A program made the position numbers and the translations under genes. This document shows, piece after piece, positions 35,671 through 45,828 of a stretch of DNA of 64,000 nucleotides. The stretch lies in the NCBI RefSeq assembly GCF_039555755.1, contig NZ_CP154631.1:4216001-4280000 (forward strand). Direction: 5' to 3'. The notes beneath the pieces were generated by a model. It saw only the letters and a list, made by a program, of their open reading frames with translations, ran no database searches and was not told the origin of the DNA. The DNA is from Pseudomonas sediminis. GTDB lineage: Bacteria; Pseudomonadota; Gammaproteobacteria; Pseudomonadales; Pseudomonadaceae. Within the stretch, counting starts at the first letter, position 1, and each line of letters begins with the position of its first letter.

Positions 35671-36123
35671 TCAGCGCGCCGCACGCACATCGTCAACGCC
35701 GCGATTGGCCAACTGGTCGGCACGCTCGTTGCCAGGGTGGCCAGTATGCCCACGCACCCACTGCCAGCTCACTTGATGGCGATTCACTTCCTCATCCAGC
35801 TTCTGCCAGAGATCGGCGTTTTTCACCGGTTCTTTCGAAGCGGTCTTCCAGCCGCGCTTCTTCCAGTTAGGCAGCCATTCCTGGATACCTTTCATAACAT
35901 ACTGCGAGTCGGTCACCAGTTTGACCGAGCACGGCCGGGTCAGCGCGATCAGGCCGGCAATCGCCGCCATCAGCTCCATGCGGTTGTTGGTGGTATTGGG
36001 GTCGCCGCCCCAAAGTTCCTTCTCCACACCTTTGTACACCAGCAGCGCGCCCCAACCTCCGGGACCAGGATTGCCCTTGCAGGCGCCATCGGTGTAAATC
36101 ACCACATCATGGGTTTCAGACAT
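35671..36123 (-). CDS. rnhA: Ribonuclease HI
   Basis: 150 residues: [22 protein letters not shown] (Asp), [12 protein letters not shown] (Glu), [15 protein letters not shown] (Asp) and [20 protein letters not shown] (His and last Asp), the full RNase H metal set. Removes RNA primers and R-loops by cutting RNA in RNA:DNA hybrids. Conserved order methyltransferase-rnhA-dnaQ. Confidence 0.98.
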   Translation of the reverse strand: MSETHDVVIYTDGACKGNPGPGGWGALLVYKGVEKELWGGDPNTTNNRMELMAAIAGLIALTRPCSVKLVTDSQYVMKGIQEWLPNWKKRGWKTASKEPVKNADLWQKLDEEVNRHQVSWQWVRGHTGHPGNERADQLANRGVDDVRAAR

Positions 36124-36164
36124 TCATAGACTCTGTACAGAATTGTTTGGCCGCAGCCTGGCAA

Positions 36165-36923
36165 TCAGTTGTCGAGATCACGCCGACTGACCTTCGCCAC
36201 TGGCATCGGCAGCAACTTGCCCATCGGCTCGCGGCGCGACTGCCGCAACGGACGCAAACCAACCACCAACTTGCGTGCTACCAATAGGTAACAACCGGCG
36301 CCCGGCAACTGCCAGGCATCGCCCCAGCTCTCCATTCGCCGCAGGCGCGTTTGCCAGGCAAGCGAAGCGAGCGGCGGACGATAGCACCCGAACCTCCGTT
36401 TCTCCAACGCAAAGCCCAGCAAACTCAGCCAGTCGCCGACACGGCTCGGGGCGATGCAACGTGCCTCGGCCAAACCGTCCCGGGCAAACAGGCGCCGCAC
36501 GCCCCAGGCGCTCCAGGGGTGAATCCCCAGAATCAGCAGATGCCCGCCAGGTCTGACGCTACGCGCTGCCTCACGCAACAGGCCGTGGGGCGACAGGCTG
36601 AAATCCAGACCGTGCTGCAGCACCACCACGTCGGCAGCGTGCTCACCCAGCGGCCAGGACTGCTCTTCGCAGACGATCTGCACACCCGGCATCGGCGCGC
36701 CAAGGCGCACGTTGTGCTGGATCTGTCCCGCTTTGGGCGGCCCCTCCGCACCAGGGCCGTAGCTCACCAGATAACCACCGAAAAAACGCGCCAGCTCCTC
36801 TTCCAGCAAGCGCCGTTCTTCCTCCAGCAACAGTTGGCCGAGCGGCCCGGCAAGCCAGTCGCGCGCCTCGCCGATAAGCTTGAGCCACTCAGGGTCGGCC
36901 TGGGCGAATGCCTCATCAGTCAT
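36165..36923 (-). CDS. SAM-dependent methyltransferase (class I)
   Basis: 252 residues behind GGAGG. The family methyltransferase core is degenerate at motif I, but ADVVVLQHGLDFSLSPHGLLREAARSVRPGGHLLILGIHPWSAWG is a clear motif II/III region of the Methyltransf_11 type. The C-terminal tail is basic (VVGLRPLRQSRREPMGK). Substrate unknown. It is the first gene of the methyltransferase-rnhA-dnaQ set and divergent from gloB, the arrangement seen in P. aeruginosa. Confidence 0.88.
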   Translation of the reverse strand: MTDEAFAQADPEWLKLIGEARDWLAGPLGQLLLEEERRLLEEELARFFGGYLVSYGPGAEGPPKAGQIQHNVRLGAPMPGVQIVCEEQSWPLGEHAADVVVLQHGLDFSLSPHGLLREAARSVRPGGHLLILGIHPWSAWGVRRLFARDGLAEARCIAPSRVGDWLSLLGFALEKRRFGCYRPPLASLAWQTRLRRMESWGDAWQLPGAGCYLLVARKLVVGLRPLRQSRREPMGKLLPMPVAKVSRRDLDN

Positions 36924-36995
36924 CGCTGCCTCCGCATGACAGGTTCTGCATGTCGTGTCTAAGATGCACCTTTATCACCAGCTTAGCGACCCGCA

Positions 36996-37769
36996 ATGAT
37001 TCAGATCGACGCGTTGCCCGCCTTCAATGACAACTATATCTGGCTGCTGCAGGACGCCCGCAGCAAGCGCTGCGCCGTGGTCGACCCCGGCGACGCAGCG
37101 CCGGTCATGGCCTGGCTGGAAGCCCGTCCTGACTGGACGCTCAGCGACATCCTGATCACTCACCACCACTTCGATCATGTCGGCGGTGTCGAAACACTGA
37201 AGAACGCCACCGGCGCACGTGTAGCCGGCCCTGCGGCGGAAAAGATCCCGGCCCGTGACCTCGATCTGAGCGACAACGACGAGATCGACGTGCTCGGCCT
37301 GCGCTTCCGGGTCATGGCCGTGCCTGGCCACACGCTCGGTCATATCGCTTACTACCACGCCGGACAGGACCTGCTGTTCTGCGGTGATACCCTGTTCGCA
37401 GGCGGATGTGGCCGCCTGTTCGAAGGCACCCCGCAACAGATGCATCAGTCTCTCAGCCGCCTGGCGGCCCTGCCCGCCCGTACCCTGGTGTACTGCACCC
37501 ACGAATACACCTTGAGCAACCTGCGCTTCGCCCACGCCGTCGAGCCGGACAATGCACGCTTGAACGAACGCCTGGCCGAAGTGACCCGCTGGCGCGACGA
37601 AGGCCACATCAGCCTGCCGTCGAACATCGAACTGGAACTAGCCACCAATCCTTTCCTACGCGTTGGCCAGCCTTCGGTCGTCGCTGCGACCAACGGACGC
37701 GATGACCGGCAGTCGAGCGAGCCAAGCGCCGTATTCGCTAGCCTGCGCGCCTGGAAAGACAAGTTCTAG
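36996..37769 (+). CDS. gloB: Hydroxyacylglutathione hydrolase (glyoxalase II)
   Basis: 257 residues. Metallo-beta-lactamase fold with the binuclear zinc motif [11 protein letters not shown] (T-H-x-H-x-DH), then [39 protein letters not shown] and [14 protein letters not shown], all diagnostic of glyoxalase II. Converts S-lactoylglutathione to lactate and glutathione. No clear ribosome site before ATG 36996. Confidence 0.97.
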   Translation: MIQIDALPAFNDNYIWLLQDARSKRCAVVDPGDAAPVMAWLEARPDWTLSDILITHHHFDHVGGVETLKNATGARVAGPAAEKIPARDLDLSDNDEIDVLGLRFRVMAVPGHTLGHIAYYHAGQDLLFCGDTLFAGGCGRLFEGTPQQMHQSLSRLAALPARTLVYCTHEYTLSNLRFAHAVEPDNARLNERLAEVTRWRDEGHISLPSNIELELATNPFLRVGQPSVVAATNGRDDRQSSEPSAVFASLRAWKDKF

Positions 37770-37801
37770 CTGCTGAGAAAAGGTCGACAAGCCCGCAAAA
37801 G

Positions 37802-37873
37802 ACCAGTCCAGGACTGGTGAAAACTTGACCAGCACCGCCTCGATTCCTAGAATCGCCCGAATTTTTCGTCGGG
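37802..37873. other. Three consecutive inverted repeats between gloB and mltD
   Basis: ACCAGTCC-A-GGACTGGT (37802-37818), CGATTC-CTA-GAATCG (37841-37855) and CCCGA-N8-TCGGG (37856-37873) occupy most of the 120-base gap. The first may terminate gloB or be a regulator site; none has a T run. Function unknown. Confidence 0.45.
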
Positions 37874-37889
37874 ATGAACACCTCAGCCA

Positions 37890-39464
37890 ATGCCTTTATC
37901 ATCACGCAAGTCATTGAATATAAAGGCATTGGCGCGAAGCTCTCGAGCACTCGCAGTGATGTGTTGCATGATCCTGGCCGGTTGTCAGAGCCTGCCCAGC
38001 GACACCCCGGATCGCTCTGCCGATACCTCCCGCGCCATCGGCATGGAACGTGAGCCCGAGTGGCTCAGCAGCGAAGTCAAACCCCGCGAATACACCGATA
38101 TCTGGGAGCGCATGCGCGACGGCTTCCAGCTGCAGGATCAGATAGGCATCAACCCGCGCATCGAGCGCGTACGCCTGTGGTACGCCAGCAATCCGAAGCA
38201 TGTCGACACCGTCAGCGAACGTAGCGCCCCCTATATCCACTACATCGTCGAACGCCTGGCTGAACGCGACATGCCGATGGAGCTGGCGCTGCTGCCGGTG
38301 ATCGAAAGCGCTTACGACCCACAGGCCTATTCTTCGGCGCACGCGGTCGGCCTCTGGCAGTTCATTCCGTCTACCGGCCGTTACTACAACCTGCGCCAGA
38401 CCAACTGGTACGACGGTCGCCGCGACGTCACCGCCTCAACCCAGGCCGCACTCAACTATCTCAGCCGCCTGCACGAAATGTTCAACGGCGACTGGTTACT
38501 CGCCCTGGCTGCCTACAACGCTGGCGAAGGCCGTATCAGTCGCGCCATCGAACGCAACGAGAAGCTCGGCCTGCCCAGCGACTACTGGAACCTGTCGCTG
38601 CCCAAGGAAACCGAAGACTACGTGCCCAAGCTACTGGCGCTGTCACAGGTGATTCTGACGCCGGAAGCCTATAGCGTGACCCTCTCGCCGATCGCCAACG
38701 AACCCTACTTCGAACAGATCGCGATCAAGCAGCACATGGATCTGGCCCGCGTCGCCAAACTGGCCGACCTGGATGAACAGGAACTGCTGCAGCTCAACCC
38801 GGCCTATAAGCGCGGCATTACCCTCGACGGCCCGCAACATCTGCTGGTACCAACCGACAAAGCCGAGATGCTCAGCGCCAACCTGGCCTTGATGAAACCG
38901 CAGGAAATGGTCGACTGGCAGAGTTACACCGTGCGCTCCGGCGATAGCCTGCACGCCATTGCCAATCGTCATCACCTTTCAGTGAACATGCTCAAGGACG
39001 TCAATCGCCTGAGCAGCAACAACCTGAGCATCGGCCAGGTACTGACCATTCCAGGCAAACCTGGCACGCAGCCGAGCGAGCCGCTGTATCAACAGCGCGA
39101 CACCGCGCAGAGCGTGGCCAGCCGGACCTATCAAGTGAAGAACGGCGACAACCTGTGGCAGATCGCTCGCGCCAACCAAGTCGCCGTGCATGATCTGAAG
39201 CGCTGGAACAAGCTGCAGGGCAATGATTTGAAAGTCGGCCAGGTGCTCACCCTGGCCGCCGCCGATAGCAGCGCGCGTGTCGCCAGCACCGCTCGCAGCA
39301 CCTCCAGCTCGCGCGACAAGGCCACCTACTACCGCGTGCAGCATGGTGATTCGCTGTACGTGATCGCCAAGCGCTTCAAGATCGACCTCAAGCGCCTGCA
39401 AGCCTGGAACCCACGCAGCAGCAGGCTGCAACCAGGGGAAATGCTGACCCTCTATCTACCGTGA
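37890..39464 (+). CDS. mltD: Membrane-bound lytic murein transglycosylase D
   Basis: 524 residues. Lipoprotein signal ending MCCMILAGC with Cys about 32. SLT domain: ALLPVIESAYDPQAYSSAHAVGLWQFIPSTGRYY with the catalytic Glu about 138. Three LysM repeats follow, near residues 345 (YTVRSGDSLHAIANRH), 413 (YQVKNGDNLWQIARA) and 480 (YRVQHGDSLYVIAKRF), for peptidoglycan binding. Cuts glycan strands forming anhydro-muropeptides in the outer-membrane-anchored murein pathway. Its TGA abuts the stop of the convergent HDOD gene (TGATCA). Confidence 0.96.
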   Translation: MPLSSRKSLNIKALARSSRALAVMCCMILAGCQSLPSDTPDRSADTSRAIGMEREPEWLSSEVKPREYTDIWERMRDGFQLQDQIGINPRIERVRLWYASNPKHVDTVSERSAPYIHYIVERLAERDMPMELALLPVIESAYDPQAYSSAHAVGLWQFIPSTGRYYNLRQTNWYDGRRDVTASTQAALNYLSRLHEMFNGDWLLALAAYNAGEGRISRAIERNEKLGLPSDYWNLSLPKETEDYVPKLLALSQVILTPEAYSVTLSPIANEPYFEQIAIKQHMDLARVAKLADLDEQELLQLNPAYKRGITLDGPQHLLVPTDKAEMLSANLALMKPQEMVDWQSYTVRSGDSLHAIANRHHLSVNMLKDVNRLSSNNLSIGQVLTIPGKPGTQPSEPLYQQRDTAQSVASRTYQVKNGDNLWQIARANQVAVHDLKRWNKLQGNDLKVGQVLTLAAADSSARVASTARSTSSSRDKATYYRVQHGDSLYVIAKRFKIDLKRLQAWNPRSSRLQPGEMLTLYLP

Positions 39465-40946
39465 TCAGCGCCTGCTGATCGCCTCCAGACAACGCCCCGC
39501 CAATTGCGTGAAGCGCTGAAACGCCGCGAACTGCTCATGCCGCAGCGCCCGCCCGGACAGCCGACTGTCGGCATATAGCACGCCGATTTCCCGAGTACCC
39601 GCGATGATCGGCGCGATGAAGAACATGCCAGCGCCAAGACTGCGCCGAATCGGCTGGGTCACCAGCTCGGCCAGGTTGTAGCTGGCGGGCACGCCCATCC
39701 AGATCGCCTCACGATGGCGCAGCGCATAACTGAAGATATGCGGCTGCTCTACCTGCTCGGTCGGCAGTACGAAGTCCTCCAGCCATTGCTGCGACTTTTC
39801 ACCGATCACCCGCTTGGCGCGAAAGCGGCTCTGCCCATCGGCCAGAACCGTGAGCATCACCCGCTCCAGGCCAGCGCCCCGATGCAGGCCTTTGAGCAAG
39901 GTGTCGAGCACCAGCCCGACATCGGCCCTGGAATTGACCATCAGGCCGAGATCCTGCAGTGCCTGCTGCATCACCAACAGATCCGGCTGCAGCAAACGCG
40001 CACGACGCTCTTCCTGCTGCTGAAGAATCTGCTCGGGATCGGTATTGGGAATCAGCCGGCACAACTTGCTGGCACCGAAGGTCGAGGCGACCTTCACCGC
40101 TTCATCAGCACTGGCCAGCACCTGCTGCAGGGTTTCCTCCGGAGTCAGGTCGATAAACGCCGCTACCTTGCCCAGCACGCCCTCCATTTCCGCACAATCC
40201 CAGCCACCGAGCGCCGCCTCACTGATACGCACGCCCAACTGTACGGCGTAGGCAGCTGGATCATGCTGGCTGGCGCCTGCCTGGGCGAGGATGGCCGTCT
40301 CGCCCAGGTTCCAGCTTTTCAGCAACGCCTGGGTAAGTTGACGAAAGCTGGCACCGAGCACCTCACGCACCGCTTCATCGACATCGACACCAGGGCGCTC
40401 AAGGGCATCGGCCAGTTCATCAGCCTGCGCCCCACCACAGCCCCAGAACGCCAGCTCGCCCAGGTGATGGAGCAGTGCAGCGATGAATACCTCTTCGCTG
40501 TGCCCGGAAATGACATAGCCAGCCAGGTTGCGCGCCTGCACCGCGGCATGGAAAGAACGCGCGAGCAATGTCTGCAGCTGCTCTCGCGGCGCACGAGTGA
40601 GCAGCCCGTCGATCAGGCTCACAGAAAGGCTGATCAGGCGCACGTTGTCGAAGCCGATCAGGACAATGGCTCGCGAGATGGTCTTGATGGTTTCCTGGGA
40701 CGGGTTGTAGTAGACGCTGTTGCCGACTCGCAGCACCTTGCTGGTCAGCGCCGCATCACGCAGCAACACATCGGCCAACTGCTGCACCGAGGCAGAATCC
40801 TGCTGCGCGAGGCGTTGCAGATCCTGCACGACGGCAGCCAGCGCGGGCAGTTCGGCTTGGTTCAGGCGATCGATCCATGACTGCAAACCATGGCTTCGTT
40901 CCGACAAATTCGTACCCTCATGGCGTGTCCCTGAAGTGTATGTCAT
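39465..40946 (-). CDS. HDOD-domain protein with C-terminal GAF domain
   Basis: About 493 residues from ATG 40946 (MTYTSGTRHEG); a TTG at 40907 has the better-placed GAGG and could be the true start. The HDOD region spans about residues 20-220 (LADVLLRDAALTSKVLRVGNSVYY, ISRAIVLIGFDNVRLISLSVSL, EEVFIAALLHHLGELAFWGCG), the GAF-like region about 325-485 (HRGAGLERVMLTVLADGQ, FFIAPIIAGTREIGVLYADSR). HDOD proteins take part in signalling, motility and stress control without a known enzymatic activity. This gene is absent between mltD and the npp operon in PAO1, so it is a lineage difference. Confidence 0.88.
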   Translation of the reverse strand: MTYTSGTRHEGTNLSERSHGLQSWIDRLNQAELPALAAVVQDLQRLAQQDSASVQQLADVLLRDAALTSKVLRVGNSVYYNPSQETIKTISRAIVLIGFDNVRLISLSVSLIDGLLTRAPREQLQTLLARSFHAAVQARNLAGYVISGHSEEVFIAALLHHLGELAFWGCGGAQADELADALERPGVDVDEAVREVLGASFRQLTQALLKSWNLGETAILAQAGASQHDPAAYAVQLGVRISEAALGGWDCAEMEGVLGKVAAFIDLTPEETLQQVLASADEAVKVASTFGASKLCRLIPNTDPEQILQQQEERRARLLQPDLLVMQQALQDLGLMVNSRADVGLVLDTLLKGLHRGAGLERVMLTVLADGQSRFRAKRVIGEKSQQWLEDFVLPTEQVEQPHIFSYALRHREAIWMGVPASYNLAELVTQPIRRSLGAGMFFIAPIIAGTREIGVLYADSRLSGRALRHEQFAAFQRFTQLAGRCLEAISRR

Positions 40947-41032
40947 CGCGTGGTAACCGCCCGCCCACCGCTGCACTCTTTTTCCTGTCCATACAAGCTG
41001 TTACTGTACCGCCCCAGAGCCCAAACGCCGCC

Positions 41033-42883
41033 ATGGATCGGATCTCACGCCCGATGCGTCCCCTCCTCCTGCTGTTCCTCAGCCTGGCCTTGAGCTTTCC
41101 CGCCTCTGCGACTATCAGCGAGAGCCACGGCTACGCCCAGTTCGGGACACTCAAGTACCCTGCCAGCTTCAGTCATTTTGACTGGGTCAACCCCGATGCG
41201 CCCAAAGGTGGCACGTTGCGCATCATGGCGTCCGGTACTTTCGATACGCTCAACCCCTACACACTCAAGGGCAGCAGCCCGATCTCGACCGCGCATTTCC
41301 TGCAGTACGGCGCCAATGAGCTGAACGAACCCTTGATGGTCGGCACTGGCGCTTACGATCCCTCCGGCGATGAGCCTGCCTCCAGTTACGGCCTGATCGC
41401 CAAGAGCGTCGAGTACAACGAGGATCGCAGCTGGGTGGTGTTCAATCTGCGCCCCGAAGCGCGCTTTCACGATGGCAAACCGATCACCGCCTACGATGTT
41501 GCCTTCTCCTATCGCCTGCTGCGCAACGACGGCCATCCGCAGTACCGCACCAACCTGCAGGAAGTGAAGCGCGTCGATATCCTCGGTCGTCACCGCATCC
41601 GCTTCGTCTTCAAGCGCGCCGGCAATCCGCTGCTGATCCTGCGCCTGGGCGAACTGCCGGTGCTGCCGCAGCACTACTGGAAAGATCGCGACTTCAAAAG
41701 CACGACATTCGAAGCCCCGCTGGGCAGCGGCCCGTATCGCATCGTCCAGGTCGTGCCTGGCCGGCGCCTGGTGTTCGAACGGGTGAAAGACTGGTGGGGC
41801 AAGGACCTGCCGGTCAATCGTGGCAAGTACAACTTCGACCGCGTCGAAGTGGAGTTCTACCGCGACAACCATGTCGCCTTCGAAGCCTTCAAGGCCGGCG
41901 AATTCGACTTCTACATCGAGAACCAAGCGAAGAACTGGAGCAACGGCTACCGCTTCCCAGCCGTGATCCGCGGCGACGTGATTCGCGCCGAGATACCGCA
42001 CCAGATCCCGACGCAGACCCAGGCCCTGTTCATGAACACGCGCCGCGAGCTGTTCAGCGACCGCAGGGTGCGCGAAGCGTTGGGGCTGATGTTCGATTTT
42101 GAATGGACCAATCGCACACTGTTCAACAATGCCTACGTACGCGCCGCCAGTTACTACCCCAACAGCGAATTCTCGGCCACCGGCAAACCCGAAGGCGCAG
42201 AGTGGTTGCTGCTGTCGCCTCACCGCGACAAGCTGCCCGCGCGCCTGCTCACCGAGCCACTGACACAACCGGTAACCGATGGCCGCGGTATCCCCCGGGA
42301 AACCTTGCGCCGCGCCCTCGGTCTATTGGCCGACGCCGGCTGGAAGCCTTCCGGCCAGGAGTTGCGTAATGCTCGCGGTCAACGACTCGAGTTCGAGATC
42401 ATGCTGGTCAACCCCAGCCTCGAACGCATTCTCCAACCCTATATCGCCAACCTCGCCAGTATCGGCATACGCGCCAACCTGCGCACTGTCGACCGCGCCC
42501 AATACAAGCAGCGCCTTGACCAGTTCGACTACGACATGATCCTGCTGACCCTGCCGCAAACCCTCAGCCCAGGCCTGGAGCAATCGCTGTATTTCCATTC
42601 CAGCCAAGTGAACATCAAGGGCGGCAAGAACTATGCGGGCGTCAATGATCCGGTGGTCGACGAGATGATCGACAAGCTGCTCTCGGCGCAGACGCGGGAC
42701 GAACAGGTAGCCGCCGCACGGGCCCTTGATCGGGTCCTGCTCTGGCAGCACTACAGCATTCCCAACTGGTACATCAATTATCACCGCCTGGCGTACCGCA
42801 ACCGGTTCGCCTTCGTCACCACGCCGCCCTACACCCTGGGCCTGCGCACCTGGTGGCTGAAGCCCACGGAGAACGCTCGATGA
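41033..42883 (+). CDS. nppA1: ABC transporter periplasmic binding protein, first of two (NppA1/YejA type)
   Basis: 616 residues from ATG 41033; an internal ATG at 41054 is equally possible. Signal peptide MRPLLLLFLSLALSFPASA. SBP_bac_5 features: HFDWVNPDAPKGGTLRI, RPEARFHDGKPITAYDVAFSY, GSGPYRIVQVVPGRRLVFERV and YRDNHVAFEAFKAGEFDFYIEN. Related P. aeruginosa NppA1/A2 bring in peptidyl nucleoside antibiotics, and E. coli YejA serves microcin C uptake. Overlaps the next gene as ATGA. Confidence 0.92.
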   Translation: MDRISRPMRPLLLLFLSLALSFPASATISESHGYAQFGTLKYPASFSHFDWVNPDAPKGGTLRIMASGTFDTLNPYTLKGSSPISTAHFLQYGANELNEPLMVGTGAYDPSGDEPASSYGLIAKSVEYNEDRSWVVFNLRPEARFHDGKPITAYDVAFSYRLLRNDGHPQYRTNLQEVKRVDILGRHRIRFVFKRAGNPLLILRLGELPVLPQHYWKDRDFKSTTFEAPLGSGPYRIVQVVPGRRLVFERVKDWWGKDLPVNRGKYNFDRVEVEFYRDNHVAFEAFKAGEFDFYIENQAKNWSNGYRFPAVIRGDVIRAEIPHQIPTQTQALFMNTRRELFSDRRVREALGLMFDFEWTNRTLFNNAYVRAASYYPNSEFSATGKPEGAEWLLLSPHRDKLPARLLTEPLTQPVTDGRGIPRETLRRALGLLADAGWKPSGQELRNARGQRLEFEIMLVNPSLERILQPYIANLASIGIRANLRTVDRAQYKQRLDQFDYDMILLTLPQTLSPGLEQSLYFHSSQVNIKGGKNYAGVNDPVVDEMIDKLLSAQTRDEQVAAARALDRVLLWQHYSIPNWYINYHRLAYRNRFAFVTTPPYTLGLRTWWLKPTENAR

Positions 42884-44739
42884 CCCACCCGCTGCGCAGT
42901 TTCCTGCTCCACGGTAGCAGCCTCATTCTGCTCGGCCTGGCCGGCCTCGCCTTCGCCGCCCCCAAGCATGCCGTCACCCTCTACGACGAGCCGCCCAAAT
43001 ATCCCGCCAACTTCACGCACTTCGAATACACCAACCCCGGCGCGCCCAAGGGCGGCACCTTTCGCGAAGCGGGTTTCGGTGGCTTCGACAGCCTCAACCC
43101 CTTCATCAGCAAGGGGGTGGCCGCCGACGAGATCAATCTGATCTACGACACCCTTGCTGTGCAGAGCATGGACGAGCCGTTCACTGCCTACGGACTGGTG
43201 GCGGAAAAGATCGAGAAGGCACCTGACAACGCCTGGGTGCGCTTCCTGATACGCAAGGAAGCCCGCTTCCACGACGGCACTCCGATCACCGCCGAAGACG
43301 TCAAGTTCACCTTCGATACGCTGATGGAAAAAGGCGCGCCGATGTACCGCGGCTACTACGCCGATGTCGAAGAGGTGGAAGTGGAATCGCCGCACAGCGT
43401 GCGCTTCGTGTTCAAGCACGCCGGCAACCGTGAGCTGCCGCTGATCGTCGGCCAACTGCCGGTGCTACCCAAGCACTGGTGGGCCGAGCGCGACTTCGCC
43501 AAGAGCAATCTCGAGGTGCCGCTGGGCAGCGGCCCATACAAGGTCGGTCGTGTTCAGGCCGGGCGCAGCATCCGCTACGACCGGGTCGACGACTGGTGGG
43601 CCAAGGACCTGCCCGTGAGCCGTGGGTTCTATAATTTCGACACTATCCAGATCGACTACTACCGCGACAACACCGTAGCTCTGGAAGCGCTGAAGGCCGG
43701 CCAGTTCGACTACTGGCTGGAAACCAGTGCTAAGAACTGGGCCACCGCCTACAACACACCGGCGGTTGCCAACGGCCAGCTGGTCAAGGAAGAAATCCAG
43801 AACCGCAACCCCACCGGGATGCAGGGTTTCATCTTCAACACCCGCCGTCCGCAGTTCCAGGATCGCCGCGTACGTGAAGCACTAGGCCTGCTGTACGACT
43901 TCGAATGGGCCAACAAACGCCTGTTCAACGGCGCCTATTTCCGCACCCGCAGCTACTTCGACAACTCCGAGCTGGGTTCGCAAGGGCTGCCCGGTGAAGA
44001 CGAACTGAAGATCCTCGAGCCGCTGCGCGGCAAGATTCCAGCCGAAGTGTTCAGCGAAGAATTCCGCGTACCGGTCACCGACGGCAGCGGCATCATCCGC
44101 GAGCAGCAGCGCCGCGCCTACCAGCTGCTGCAACAGGCTGGCTGGCGTATCGATGGTGATCGCATGCTCGACGCCAGCGGCCAGCCGGTAAGTTTCGAGT
44201 TTCTGCTCGCGCAGACCGAATTCGAACGCGTGCTGCTGCCCTTCAAACGCAACCTGGCCGACCTCGGCATCGAGCTGGTGATACGCCGCGTTGACGTTTC
44301 GCAGTACATCAACCGCCTGCGTTCGCGTGATTTCGACATGATCGTCGGTGGTTTCGGCCAGTCCAACTCGCCGGGCAACGAACAGCGTGAATACTGGCAT
44401 TCTTCCAGCGCCGACAACCCTGGCAGCCGCAACTTCATCGGCCTCAAGGACCCGGCCATCGACCAGATCGTCGAAGGGCTGATCAACGCCAACTCGCGGC
44501 AACATCTGATCGCACACACCCGGGCTCTCGACCGCGTGCTGCTGTGGGGCTATTACGTGATCCCCAACTGGCACATCAAGACCTGGCGCGTCGCCTACTG
44601 GAATCGCTTCGAGCATCCGAAAGTGACGCCGCTCTACGATATCGGCCTGCACACCTGGTGGGTACGCCCAGGCCTGGAGCAGCCAAGCGAGGCCCAGGAG
44701 CAAGCCGCCGAACAAGCGACCGAAGAGGCGAAGCAATAA
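42880..44739 (+). CDS. nppA2: ABC transporter periplasmic binding protein, second of two (NppA2 type)
   Basis: 619 residues from ATG 42880, coupled to nppA1 by ATGA. Signal peptide ending GLAFAA. Collinear with the first protein throughout ([63 protein letters not shown]), so the pair is an old tandem duplication. The C-terminal tail is Glu/Ala-rich ([20 protein letters not shown]), absent from NppA1. Two binding proteins for one permease imply different peptide ranges. Confidence 0.92.
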   Translation: MTHPLRSFLLHGSSLILLGLAGLAFAAPKHAVTLYDEPPKYPANFTHFEYTNPGAPKGGTFREAGFGGFDSLNPFISKGVAADEINLIYDTLAVQSMDEPFTAYGLVAEKIEKAPDNAWVRFLIRKEARFHDGTPITAEDVKFTFDTLMEKGAPMYRGYYADVEEVEVESPHSVRFVFKHAGNRELPLIVGQLPVLPKHWWAERDFAKSNLEVPLGSGPYKVGRVQAGRSIRYDRVDDWWAKDLPVSRGFYNFDTIQIDYYRDNTVALEALKAGQFDYWLETSAKNWATAYNTPAVANGQLVKEEIQNRNPTGMQGFIFNTRRPQFQDRRVREALGLLYDFEWANKRLFNGAYFRTRSYFDNSELGSQGLPGEDELKILEPLRGKIPAEVFSEEFRVPVTDGSGIIREQQRRAYQLLQQAGWRIDGDRMLDASGQPVSFEFLLAQTEFERVLLPFKRNLADLGIELVIRRVDVSQYINRLRSRDFDMIVGGFGQSNSPGNEQREYWHSSSADNPGSRNFIGLKDPAIDQIVEGLINANSRQHLIAHTRALDRVLLWGYYVIPNWHIKTWRVAYWNRFEHPKVTPLYDIGLHTWWVRPGLEQPSEAQEQAAEQATEEAKQ

Positions 44740-44740
44740 C

Positions 44741-45826
44741 ATGCTGGCCTATATTTTTCGCCGCCTGCTGCTGATCATCCCGACCCTATTCGGCATTCTG
44801 GTCATCAACTTCATCATCATCCAGGCCGCACCAGGGGGCCCGGTCGAGCAGATGATCGCCAAGCTGGAAGGTTTCGATGCGGCTGCCGGCGGCGCCACGG
44901 GGCGTATCGGCGGCGGTGGCGCCGAAGTGTCGGTGGCCGGCTCCAACTACCGCGGCGCCCAGGGCCTCGACCCACAGCTGATCGCCGAGATCGAGAAAAT
45001 GTACGGTTTCGACAAGTCGGCGCCGGAGCGTTTCTGGATCATGCTCAAGAACTACGCGCAGCTGGACTTCGGCTCCAGCTTCTTCCGTGACGCCCAGGTC
45101 ATAGACCTGATCATCGAGAAGATGCCGGTGTCGATTTCACTCGGTCTCTGGAGCACCCTGATCATGTATCTGGTCTCCATCCCGCTGGGCATCGCCAAGG
45201 CCACCCGCCACGGCAGCGCCTTCGACGTCTGGACCAGTTCAGCGATCATCGTCGGCTATGCCATCCCGGCGTTCCTCTTCGCCATCCTGCTGATCGTGCT
45301 GTTCGCCGGCGGCAGCTACTGGGACTGGTTCCCGCTACGCGGCCTGACCTCGAACAACTTCGAGCAGCTCAGCCTCGGCGGCAAGATTCTCGACTATCTC
45401 TGGCACCTGGTACTGCCGGTCACAGCCCTGGTCATTGGTAACTTCGCCACCCTGACCTTGCTGACCAAGAACAGCTTCCTCGACGAGATCAACAAACAGT
45501 ACGTGGTGACCGCCCGCGCCAAGGGCCTGACCAACCACCGCGTGCTCTACGGGCACGTGTTCCGTAACGCCATGCTGCTGATCATCGCCGGCTTCCCCGC
45601 GGCCTTCATCGGCATCTTCTTCACTGGTTCCCTGCTGATCGAGGTGATCTTCTCGCTCGACGGCTTGGGCCTGATGAGCTTCGAGGCAGCGATCAACCGC
45701 GACTATCCGGTGGTGTTCGGCACCCTGTTCATCTTCACCTTGCTGGGGCTGATCGTGAAATTGATCGGTGACATCACCTACACCCTGGTCGATCCACGCA
45801 TCGACTTCGAAAGTCGGGAGGGTTGA
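44741..45826 (+). CDS. nppB: ABC transporter permease, YejB type
   Basis: 361 residues starting [24 protein letters not shown]. Opp-type permease with the EAA loop [24 protein letters not shown] preceded by [23 protein letters not shown], and six membrane helices. A Gly-rich insertion ([15 protein letters not shown], about residues 47-62) in the first periplasmic loop is typical of YejB. Third gene of the operon; the ATG follows the nppA2 TAA by one base. Confidence 0.94.
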   Translation: MLAYIFRRLLLIIPTLFGILVINFIIIQAAPGGPVEQMIAKLEGFDAAAGGATGRIGGGGAEVSVAGSNYRGAQGLDPQLIAEIEKMYGFDKSAPERFWIMLKNYAQLDFGSSFFRDAQVIDLIIEKMPVSISLGLWSTLIMYLVSIPLGIAKATRHGSAFDVWTSSAIIVGYAIPAFLFAILLIVLFAGGSYWDWFPLRGLTSNNFEQLSLGGKILDYLWHLVLPVTALVIGNFATLTLLTKNSFLDEINKQYVVTARAKGLTNHRVLYGHVFRNAMLLIIAGFPAAFIGIFFTGSLLIEVIFSLDGLGLMSFEAAINRDYPVVFGTLFIFTLLGLIVKLIGDITYTLVDPRIDFESREG

Positions 45827-45828
45827 GC

